64,000 nucleotides of DNA from Zerene cesonia. Taxonomy: Eukaryota; Arthropoda; Insecta; Lepidoptera; Pieridae. Numbering within the stretch: position 1 is the stretch's first letter; each line of letters begins with the position of its first letter. The translations under genes and the position numbers were made by a program. A model generated the notes under the pieces. It worked only from the letters and a program-made list of their open reading frames with translations, did not search any database and was not told the origin of the DNA. Below, in pieces: positions 32,408 to 43,100 of the stretch. The DNA lies in NCBI RefSeq assembly GCF_012273895.1, contig NC_052104.1:4216001-4280000 (forward strand), read 5' to 3'.

Positions 32408-35400
32408 TCAAAGTAAGCCTTGGCGTTTTAAATCTTCAAATGTCTTACGATTGACAACATTTCCTTGAGAATCTTCAAATTCCTCATCATTTTCGGCGAC
32501 GAATCTCTCTCCTTCTTTCTGATTTTTAATTTTTTCCCATACTGAAAAACAAAGTGCAATAATCAATTTCAAAAGAGAAATGAGAAAATAATTGACTCAA
32601 ATAAAGATAGTTGTATGATCTTATTTTTTCATCGCTACAAACATTATAAAATGTATGGCTTCAAATTTACATTAGACATGCAAGTAGGTGTTCCATTGAT
32701 TTTCTCACTCACAATTGATAATGTAATAACGTTGATTATATAAGTAATTCTGTATTGTATAACCTTTTTATTTGATTGTCTCGAAATGTATATGCTTTGT
32801 TTTTGTTAAACCGAGTAACATCATAAAGCCTATTAAAATTGATATAAGTGGGGATCTACTCACGTGCTAGGGCATCTTCAATTTGGGTAACATTGGCAAA
32901 ATGCGCTGTATTTGGTATGCCCAAGCACCGCATGCCGTGCGCGTGCCGCCACTCCGCAAAATGACGTTGAAAAGCCTTCGGCCCCTTGTACGTGTAGTTG
33001 CCACAAATCTCACACGAATAACTGATATTCAGTCCGTGGAGTTTGTACAACCAGTACGGGATAGGCTGTGAAGATGAAAATAATATTAAAACACAACAAA
33101 AAAGTTATGACCTTATGTAGCTTAGACCTGTCGGTTGTTGAACTCTGTACTTTATTACGTTATTACTTTAAACTGCAAATACACAGATTTTAGTCATTAT
33201 TACGATGATTTTTAAAGTCTAGTTTGAGGCAAAAATAATTGGAATAATGTCTTTGTCTCAAAGTGACTTATATTTTATAACAATATATATTGAGATAAGC
33301 AGCGGTGGCTCAGTGGTGAGAACCTCGGACTTCAAAATCGATAAGTCGGGGTTCGAGGCCGAGCGAGNNNNNNNNNNNNNNNNNNNNNNNNNNNNNNNNN
33401 NNNNNNNNNNNNNNNNNNNNNNNNNNNNNNNNNNNNNNNNNNNNNNNNNNNNNNNNNNNNNNNNNNNNNNNNNNNNNNNNNNNNNNNNNNNNNNNNNNNN
33501 NNNNNNNNNNNNNNNNNNNNNNNNNNNNNNNNNNNNNNNNNNNNNNNNNNNNNNNNNNNNNNNNNNNNNNNNNNNNNNNNNNNNNNNNNNNNNNNNNNNN
33601 NNNNNNNNNNNNNNNNNNNNNNNNNNNNNNNNNNNNNNNNNNNNNNNNNNNNNNNNNNNNNNNNNNNNNNNNNNNNNNNNNNNNNNNNNNNNNNNNNNNN
33701 NNNNNNNNNNNNNNNNNNNNNNNNNNNNNNNNNNNNNNNNNNNNNNNNNNNNNNNNNNNNNNNNNNNNNNNNNNNNNNNNNNNNNNNNNNNNNNNNNNNN
33801 NNNNNNNNNNNNNNNNNNNNNNNNNNNNNNNNNNNNNNNNNNNNNNNNNNNNNNNNNNNNNNNNNNNNNNNNNNNNNNNNNNNNNNNNNNNNNNNNNNNN
33901 NNNNNNNNNNNNNNNNNNNNNNNNNNNNNNNNNNNNNNNNNNNNNNNNNNNNNNNNNNNNNNNNNNNNNNNNNNNNNNNNNNNNNNNNNNNNNNNNNNNN
34001 NNNNNNNNNNNNNNNNNNNNNNNNNNNNNNNNNNNNNNNNNNNNNNNNNNNNNNNNNNNNNNNNNNNNNNNNNNNNNNNNNNNNNNNNNNNNNNNNNNNN
34101 NNNNNNNNNNNNNNNNNNNNNNNNNNNNNNNNNNNNNNNNNNNNNNNNNNNNNNNNNNNNNNNNNNNNNNNNNNNNNNNNNNNNNNNNNNNNNNNNNNNN
34201 NNNNNNNNNNNNNNNNNNNNNNNNNNNNNNNNNNNNNNNNNNNNNNNNNNNNNNNNNNNNNNNNNNNNNNNNNNNNNNNNNNNNNNNNNNNNNNNNNNNN
34301 NNNNNNNNNNNNNNNNNNNNNNNNNNNNNNNNNNNNNNNNNNNNNNNNNNNNNNNNNNNNNNNNNNNTTATAAATGCGAAAGTTTGTAAGGATGTGTGTG
34401 TGTTTGTTGCTCTTTCACGCAAAAACTACTGAGCCGATTGCAATGGAATTTGGTAGGTAGATAGCTGAACAACTGGAATAACTTTTTATCTCGATATTCC
34501 TACGGGTTACGCGGGTGAAACCGCGGGGCGCAGCTAGTGTTTCATATTGCTTGAAATGGTTCTTAATCATCTTAATAGATGGCGTGAGGTACCCCTTATG
34601 CACATGAAACCGAAAGAGGAGAAGAAATTCGATTGCAGAAGTGGGATCACGGTTGGCCGGGAGGCTAGGCGTTGCTACGGTTTGGCAAAAAAAGACTGGA
34701 GTTCGAATCCCGCCTCATGATTAAATTTTTTTTTAATAATTTGATAATAAATCTGAACGACTCCGTGTACGATCCCGTGCTTTAGCATAGTTTTAATCCT
34801 TAAACTAGAGGTCCGCTTTGGCTTCACCCATACGTTTTTGCTCTCCATAAGAACCTCCTTTGTGCCCTAATAAAAACTTAGCAACATTTTTAGCGTGTCA
34901 TTTTTATTTTTAGCATGTATCCATATAGATATCATGATTTTTTATATTTATTTTTACTGCAAAACTGACTGCATTGGATCATATATTGTAAGGAATTATA
35001 AAAATAAAACATGCGTTTTAGTTCATATAGTCGCCTTAAATGTCATAATGATATCAAGTCTGGGCAATACTTTTCCAACACACATAAATTAGAAATATTT
35101 ACTATTCCTTGATTTATTGATGTAGATATTTCGCAGTCAATATGTTATCGTAACGAACTTTCATCTTAAACAATAAGATAATAACTTAAGATCGTTCTTT
35201 TATCATCGAGAGAACTGATATATGTAACAATAACGATAAATTGCATCAATTTCCTTATTGTGTACCTATTTATAATAACAAATTATAATTACCACAATAA
35301 TTAGTTAATTAAGCGTATTCTAGGAGGAAATGAGAATATTCTTGGACTTTATATAGAACCATTGCATAAATAATAATGCAGAGATTATTATTGTGGAAGT

Positions 35401-38400
35401 CGAGCACGCTTCGGCACGAATTGGGCCAGCTCGCACCGGGGAAGTACCACACCCCCACAGAAAACCGGCGTGAAATAATAGCTTGCTATTGTGTTTCGTA
35501 CGGTGAGTGGGGGAGCCGGAGGCCCATATCCTTTTCCTTACCCTTCCCAGTCCTTTCCTTTATTCCTCTTATCAATCCTTTCCTAATCCCTTCCCAATTA
35601 AAGTCGGCAATACATTTGTAGAGGCGAAAGGTCTGCAATTGACCTTACGCCTCTTCAAATGTTCATGGGCGGTGGTAGCGCTTACCATCAGGTGACCCAC
35701 CAGCTCCATTGCCGACTATGACATAAAAAAAAAGAAAAAATTATATATAAATAATGTTATGATCTATTAAAAACGTCACATATAGCTATAATCATGTGGA
35801 TGAACGGAACAATAGATATACGTTTAAACCAAAGAATACGTGACAATACAAATGGACTAATCTTACAAAGAGGAACATGTGTTTATGTATGTTGTAATGT
35901 TTTCACACAAAAACTACAAGATTGATTTGAAGATTTCAAAAATTCTTTCACTATTAGGAAGCTGCATTTTTACTTAGTAATAAAGGATATGTACCACAGG
36001 TGAGACGGGGGCACCGCGACTACTTATTAATATAATATAATTTAAACATAACTAATACTGAACAATATAACACAATCTTATAGGGTATTTAATATCCGCT
36101 AATATTAAGAATATGGCCTACTTGTTTAAATAGTGTAACAATACATTGAGTAGAAAAGTGGTAATGTAAATGTGTGGTCAGTGTTACAGACATTAAAAAT
36201 ATCAAGGTATGGGTTTTATTGTAAAAACTCCACACAATATTACCATATTAAGTCGATATTAGCAAAGAAAAAAGCGGTTCAATTTTCTTAACTTCCATGT
36301 GTATATAGCCAACTCACCTTGCCGTCCCACCCTAGTGGCAGGTTCTTAGGATTGTAAGGCACTTCATCATCATCCGAGTCGAGGTCTGCGGCCACAGAGG
36401 TGTCGCTTTCGTCGTCGCTTTCGTCCCTACGCTCGCCGGCCGCGCGAGCCGCGCGACGCGTCACGTTCTCTATGGTCGCTGCGCGCGTACTACTCACTAT
36501 GCCTGCGAATCTGCAATCGATGGTTTTTCCGTTAGAATAAAATTAAAAATAGCAAGAGTACATGTACCTTGATTTGAGAAAAAATTAAAATGGAATTTAA
36601 AAAACACAATAGTTGATTAATAAACAAATTAAGCTTATGTAGGAATTACCTATAAACTTGTGCCTCAATGGCGCCAATGTCTTTGTGCCTTTGCTGTGTT
36701 GAAGCTTTTGCCTTATTTCCGCCTTTTTTAGCCACCAATGACTTATCTAGTGCTGTTTGTCCTTTCGTACTGAACAATCTAAAAATTATTGAATTATAAA
36801 AATGAATATATTTTGATTAATTGATTGAAAACTGTACATTATATAAGAAATATTTCAAGAACATTTATAATTTGAAAGAATATTTTAAATCCAACACTTT
36901 AATATAACAACTTTTAAATATACACTTATTACACATTTAAATCTATAGTATTTTTTATTAATATAATTAATATGTATATTATATACCTTTGTGCTCTTTC
37001 CTCCAAAGTGCCCCCGCATTTCAAACCTAGGGCCATCAGGGCAGACTTCAACCTATCAAGTCCCAGAGATGCTAATTCCTCCCAGGATGAAAATGCAGAT
37101 AGATCAAGATGAGCACCAACATTTGTCAGAGCACCGCCTGTTTCTTTCTAGTAACCAATCATAATAATAACAAATTATTCTGTTCTGTTAAAATAATAAA
37201 ATCATATGTATGTATAAAACCCAATTTGTAAAAAATGTAATGTAACCCAATTAATTGTACATTTAATGAATCTGTTTATTAATAAAAATCACTCATTGCA
37301 GTTTTAGTAATTTAGAATAGTCATTTGTCGATGTTTTCAGTATAGTGCATTCATTTTAACTTCAGAGGAGCTATTTATGCTGCTAAATATGCAAAAAAAT
37401 ATGTTCTTATAATAGCATTAATTATACAAATTGCAAGAAATACATTAATTTTACATAATTCTTTTCACCTCCAAGAACCATACAAAAATAATCTATAAAA
37501 TACATACAGGCCAACCAGGAAAGGATCCAGCTTCCCACTGTTTAATAAAATCTTGATGAGCAGCTGCCATCTCTTGAGCCTGATCAAGCAGAGGCTTAAC
37601 TCGGCTCACAAAGTCTTTCAAGTATGTGAGGAGAGCACGGATGTAATTTCTGTATTCACTGTTCTTGCGCTCTCTTGGTATATCAAAGAGATGATCAAAG
37701 ATACTCAGATATGTTATATAGTCAACTTTCTGAAATGAAAAAAAACCTTATATAAATTTGTATCCACAGATAGAAATGATTTTAAGTGATTATGATATTT
37801 ACCTCAATTCCCTTCAAATTTATATATTTATCATAACATTCATGTAAATCTAAATATTTCCCGTAACCCTCCTCATCTGTGAATTCTACAGGAGCTGAAA
37901 TAAATTGTTGAAATTATCAGATAACTGTTTGATATATTTATTATGGACAATATAAGCATAATTTTAATATTTACTTGTGTAGTCTTCAGAAGGATTTTCT
38001 CTTATTTTTGCCATTTCTTCAAACTCTACAGACATAGGAACACAAATCTGTAAAAAAATAAACAAATTTGATTCATAAAATATGTAAATATGATTTACAT
38101 TGACAGATTGTTTTTTTTTTAATATGTAATTTAATTAAAAATACTGACAAGTGGGTTAAGTGGGAATATTATACCTCATTGGGATGTTTACGATGAAACT
38201 CCTTTATCTGTTTGAGTCTTGCATAGAATTCTGAAAATTCATTAGGTCCTGATAGTGCAGCAATTTCTTCTTTTCTTAAACCATCTTTATCTTCATATAG
38301 TTCTTTTAGCCTTATGGAAGATTCAATGTATCTCTAGAATTGAAGATTAATGTAAATTGCAAAAATTTATATAAATCATAGCATTACAATGTTTGTTATT

Positions 38401-38866
38401 TATTAATACTTACATCATGTAAATTTTTCAATCTATGATCACTGTTAATTGTTTCTCTGTGCTGAAATTGTAAAAATACAAAATTGTTTATGAACTTGTT
38501 AGTGATATCTTTGCTTATCTATATGTATAAAAGAAAGTGGTTAGTAACACTATTTATAACTTAATTAAGAACGGATTAACCGATTTGACTGAAAATTTGT
38601 AGAGAGTTAGAACCAGGATACGGACATAGGTAGTTTTTATCCCGGAAATCCCACTGTATCAGAAACACGCGAAGAAATGGTTCCTGCGACTATGCGGGCA
38701 AAGCCGCGGGCGGGAAGCTAGTTATAGATGTTTTTGAATAATCACGTAAATAAGAAGTAATAATACTTACTCCGGTTTTCTTGTGCAAAATCTCTTTAAC
38801 CATAGCATCCATCGTCCGCTCCCTTTCTTCATGATAACTTCGTTGTTGTTCTAATATTGTTTCCAT
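32408..38866 (-). CDS. noi: splicing factor 3A subunit 3 (SF3a60/noisette)
   Basis: Eleven exons join in frame: 38866-38771, 38461-38414, 38333-38175, 38047-37975, 37894-37803, 37729-37508, 37147-36987, 36778-36650, 36510-36318, 33065-32864 and 32541-32408, giving 502 aa (human SF3A3 501). It starts METILEQQRSYHEERERTMD, carries the SF3a60-specific N-terminal regions, an acidic Ser/Asp stretch (about 350-375) and, near the end, a C2H2 matrin-type zinc finger with C409, C412, H426 and H432 in CEICGNYTYKGPKAFQRHF. It ends NRKTFEDLKRQGLL, as in other animals. The protein is part of the SF3a complex of the U2 snRNP and is needed for prespliceosome assembly in the nucleus. Intron 9 (33066-36317) is by far the longest and contains a 1000-N gap and three or four repeats. 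The gene is head-to-head with WDR36. Confidence 0.96.
33298..33367 (+). repeat. SINE family A, head only, cut by the assembly gap
   Basis: GGTGGCTCAGTGGTGAGAAC (A-box) and GGGGTTCGAGGCC (B-box) match the head of the copy at 52965-53275. The sequence runs directly into the N run, so the rest of the SINE is probably in the gap. Confidence 0.8.
33368..34367. other. assembly gap of exactly 1000 N
   Basis: A placeholder gap inside intron 9 of SF3A3. Its true length is unknown. A SINE borders it on the left and a family C repeat on the right, so repeat collapse is the likely cause. Confidence 0.97.
34368..34538 (+). repeat. family C dispersed repeat (best copy)
   Basis: It starts at the gap edge with TTATAAATGCGAAAGTTTGT, continues CTCTTTCACGCAAAAACTAC and GAGCCGATTGCAATGGAATT, and ends CCGCGGGGCGCAGCTAGT. 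This layout is very common in lepidopteran genomes and resembles Lep1-type non-autonomous Helitrons; the class is inferred. Confidence 0.75.
34595..34740 (+). repeat. tRNA-derived SINE family G
   Basis: GAGGCTAGGCGTTGC, then a B-box-like GAGTTCGAATCCCGCC, then an A/T-rich tail. The same units occur at 24075 and 27180-27390. It lies in intron 9 of SF3A3. Confidence 0.6.
35391..35733 (+). repeat. SINE-like family B, full-length copy 1
   Basis: About 340 bp: the head GTCGAGCACGCTTCGGCACG, GCACCGGGGAAGTACCACAC, GTGAGTGGGGGAGCCGG, then TTCATGGGCGGTGGTAGC and a tail ATGACATAAAAAAAAA. Near-identical copies lie at 39291 and 43129. It is abundant in Lepidoptera and may be a Metulj-like SINE; the name is unverified. 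Spurious open frames inside it should not be annotated. Confidence 0.82.
38522..38722 (+). repeat. dispersed repeat, family D, in intron 1 of SF3A3
   Basis: It runs from ATATGTATAAAAGAAAGTGG through ACGGATTAACCGATTTGACT and TTTTTATCCCGGAAATCCC to GCAAAGCCGCGGGCGGGAAG and CTAGT, the usual order of a common lepidopteran repeat. Confidence 0.65.
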
Positions 38867-40110
38867 TTTTGACAAAAACAGCAACTGGCACCTACAATTT
38901 TAACCTTGCCTTGTATACTCACTAGATCAATTCCCTAAAGCCTAAATTCAAATATTAGTTTACAAATGAAAAATGCACGCACGCAACCCAAACACGACAA
39001 ATCTGGGAAATGTCATTTACGACTGACAGCTGATAACAGTCAGTAAGAGACAATCTTTTTTCTTTTTCTTTTGTGGCAACACACGATACCAGAAACAGAA
39101 TGCAATAATATCATTCTGTCCCTGAAATCCCTAAGTACGATTCAGGGCCTTCTGTCTTAGGGAGTAAAGTACCTAATTACCAAGCTAACCTAACCTAACA
39201 GTAATAATATGGCTGCCATTATCAAAATCTATTTAAAATCTTTTGTATTTTAAATAAATAACTCAGCGATCACATGAAGTGGTATTTATATGTGGTAGTC
39301 GAGCACGCTTCGGCACGAATTGGGCCAGCTCGCACCGGGGAAATACCACACCCCACAGAAGACCGGCGTGAAATAGCATTCTGCTGTGTTTCGTTCGGTG
39401 AGTGGGGGAGCCGGAGGCCCATATCCTTTTCCCACCCCTTCCCAGTCCTTTCCTTTATTCCTCTCGCCAATCCTTTCTTAATTCCTTCCCAATTTAAAGT
39501 CGGCAATCCATTTGTAGAGGCGTAAGGTTTGTAATCGACTTTACGCCTCTGCAAATGTTTATGGGCGGTGGTAGCGTTTATCATCAGGCGTCCCACCAGC
39601 TCCATTGCCGACTGTAACATAAAAAAAAAAGAAGACAAATAATTCATATAAAATTTAATCAGATTGTTTATTGCGATTGCCAAGTCTTTAAAATATTAGT
39701 GCTCGAGAAGCATAACTTTATCCATGTAACATACCTATGACATTTCTTTTTATGTCGGATTTTTAAATGCATGACAAAGTTGTTTAGCGATTAACTTATT
39801 TTTATGTGTGAAAGGTTACCATTGATCTTTAGGTCACAACTTTCGCCGCAAGACTTCTTTCATCAGTCATCAGTCTTTCATCAGTCATTTGTCAATTGAC
39901 AGTTAGGAAATAGACCAATGTAATTTCTGCTTCTCTTGCTTCTTGTAATGCGATGTCAATTGTCAATTGTCAATTTGTCACTTACTAGTGTCAATAACAC
40001 GCGTATCAGTGGATGGTTATTTACGAAAAGTATTTAACCATTTATTTATCATTTAAAATTGTTTGTTGGTTCGTTAATAAAAATATGAAAGAGTCTCCTC
40101 GACGTTAACG
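38867..40110. promoter_or_regulatory. divergent promoter region between SF3A3 and WDR36
   Basis: The 1.24 kb between head-to-head starts is split by a family B SINE at 39291-39631. TGTCA/TGACA words lie on each side near the start codons: 39011 and 39024 (SF3A3), and 39890, 39897, 39954, 39961, 39968, 39976 and 39989 (WDR36). A run of CATCAGTC-type repeats lies at about 39861-39889. No TATA box is evident. Confidence 0.45.
39291..39631 (+). repeat. SINE-like family B, full-length copy 2
   Basis: It has the same head, middle and ACATAAAAAAAAAA tail as the copy at 35391, with few differences. It is inserted in the shared upstream region of SF3A3 and WDR36. Confidence 0.82.
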
Positions 40111-43100
40111 ATGACAGAAGAAAAATCAAGCAGTCAAATATTCGCCGGTGCAAGAGTTTTAGGTTATGTTAGCACACATGTTCCATTTGTTGCTAGATTT
40201 ATAAAAAGAAGAGGAGAAACATTGTTATGTACAAGTGTTGGGAGGTGGTTTCATACTTATGGATGTAACAAATTTCGTTTGCTAAGTGTTAGTGGTGAAC
40301 ATCCAGGACCTATAACATGTATGAGTGGTGATGGTTTTCATGTGTATACAGCCAGCGGAAATAACATTTATGCATGGCGACGAGGCTGTGAACTCAAGCA
40401 TGTTTACAAAGGCCATAACGCTGATATTCACTTGTTGTTACCATTCGGTGTTCACTTGATTTCAATAGACAGAGAAAATGTTTTAAAACTATTTGACATA
40501 AAAGATGAAACTGAGTTCTTAGAATTGAAGTTCGGTGAGAATTTTTCAGTGACAACAATTTGTCATCCTCCTACCTATCTCAACAAGATCTTGCTTGGAA
40601 GCAAGCAAGGCGAGCTACAGCTGTGGAATATACGAACATCAAAATTAATTCACACATTCAATAAATGGAAATCTGCAGTTGTGGTTATTGAACCAGCGCC
40701 AGCAGTTGATGTTGTTGCTATTGCATTAAATAATGGAAAGATATATTTACACAACTTGAGATATGATGAAACAGTAATGGAATTTCAACATGATTGGGGA
40801 AAAGTTAGTTCTCTATCATTTAGAATGGATGGCGTACCAATGATGGTCACAGGCAGTAAATATGGTCACATTGTGATGTGGGATTTAGAAGAGAAGACAG
40901 TTGTATCTCAAATAAAATCAGCTCATTCAGGAAAAATAGCAGGACTACAATGTTTAATGTCTGAACCATTAATGATTACAAACTCAGAAGATAACTCATT
41001 GAAAATGTGGATTTTTGATATGCCTGATGGAGGAGCAAGGCTTTTGAAGAAAAGGTTATTAAATTACATTTTAATTTTTTAATATTACCCAAAATTTTTT
41101 TTAAAGACCTTATACTAAGTTATCATAAATTCATTTTATTTATTTTCTCTGTCACTGTCTTAATTATACAGCTAATGCTATTAATATCTTACAGAGAAGG
41201 TCATGCAAAGCCTCCCCATTTAGTGAGATATTGTGAGCCCTCTGGAGAGAATCTTTTGGCAGCAGGAGAAGACAGTTCTCTACACATTATGAATACTGTT
41301 ACAGAAACATTCAACAAAAACTTGGGAAAAGCATCATACAATAGAAATAGCTCTAAGAGGAAAAGTAAATATATTATAATAAATACAATAAAAACATCAG
41401 ATTCAGCATGCAGTTGTACTTGTTAAAAGTTACCCTATTTTAAATATTGTAAAGGCACTTATTGAACTTGATTGAAATTAATTTGAGAAATATCTGGAAA
41501 AAAATATATTTAATTTTTATCATTTACATGCTTGGTTATCTAAATCCATAGCTTAATAATTACACTTTTACAACTAATCATAATAAAATTAGTTACAAAA
41601 GTTATTTAATGGACAAAATATAAATGCATGTAATTTTCACATTTACAGAGAGATTAGAAGTGGACACTAAAATACTAGCACCAATATCAAATCTTAGTTC
41701 GTGTATGCAGCGAGATAAACAATGGGACAGTATTGCTTCACTGCACAGACACATGCGGCTGGTAACAACATGGTCCTATAATAAGATGCGTCAAGGGAAG
41801 CACAAACTGTTACCACCAGAGTTAGTAAAAGGTGTGCAAGCAACATCTCTTACAGTCACACATTGTGGAAATTTTGTAATCATTGGTAAGTTCATTGTAC
41901 AAATTTTGTATTTTATGCTTTTTTAGATAGATTTGGTCTACAATAATTTGAAATTATAACATTAAATAATCATTTTGTTTACTTGAGAATGTGTGTTAGC
42001 TTGCTTTTACCTAAACAATTAAAGTTATAAAAATCATGGCGATTTTAATAACTTTCATTTTTAACATAATGTAGTAGAAGTGTACTGCTACCACTACATT
42101 TACTTTGTACAATCATTAAATAATATTTTATGCATAAAATAAACATTATTATGTTAAGAATATAGGCATTAATAGCATTAATATTTCTAGGTTACAGCAA
42201 TGGAGAGGTACACAAATTTAACATGCAGTCTGGTATTTATAGGGGCCATTATGGTAATGAGAAAAAAATTGCACATAAAGGAGGAGTTAGAGGAGTAGAA
42301 ACTGACATTTGCAATCAGAGAGTCATAACAGTGGGCGCTGATGATAAACTTAAGTTTTGGTATTTTAAATCAAGTAAGTGTTTATAGAACAAATGTATTA
42401 AAAGTTGTAATTTTTCTAGTTAAAAATATGTATGGGTAAAAGGAAATTGCTAGGATCATATTAATTGAACAATATGTAATATATATTAAACTAGCGGTCC
42501 GCCCCGGCTTCGCCCGTGGTACATATATAGCCTATAGCGTTCCTCAATAAATGGGCTATCTAACACTGAAAGAATTTTTCAAATCGCACCAGTAGTTCCT
42601 GAGATTAGCGCGTTCAAACAAACAAACAAACAATCAAACAATCAAACAAACAAACTCTTCAGCTTTATAATATTAGTATAGATTATGCTTCTATTACATC
42701 TGATTGCTATATTTTTTGCAGCGACAACACCATACCATGTGTTAATGTTAGAAGATTCGGTCTCACACACCAAGTGTCACAGAGAAAGTGGATTGCTAGC
42801 ATTGGCAAATGAAGACTTCAGTATAACTGTGGTTGATATAGATACCATGAGCATTGTTAGGAAGTTTGAGGGACATATTGCTAAAATTAACGATATTGAC
42901 TTTGATTCTCAGAGCAGGTAAATATATTAAAGTTCAATATGTTTAACTCACCCAAATATTGTCATTAAAGATCCATTATTATAAAAAAGTGTATGGTACA
43001 CCCAACAGAAGTGGTAACATATACTAATCTAACCGTATGTGTAAGAAAATGGGAACTGACTAACGCATTACGCGTTATGTCATCCGTTTACCCACCCATG

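Noticed and set aside
33247..34422. Long open frames over 33.2-34.4 kb on both strands
   Set aside because: They consist almost wholly of undetermined residues from the 1000-N gap.
39270..39683. Opposed open frames of 83-137 codons at 39.3-39.7 kb, with like ones at 35.4 and 43.1-43.5 kb
   Set aside because: All lie in the three full-length copies of SINE-like family B and repeat the same peptides (EHASARIGPARTGE and its shadow). They are repeat-derived, not genes.
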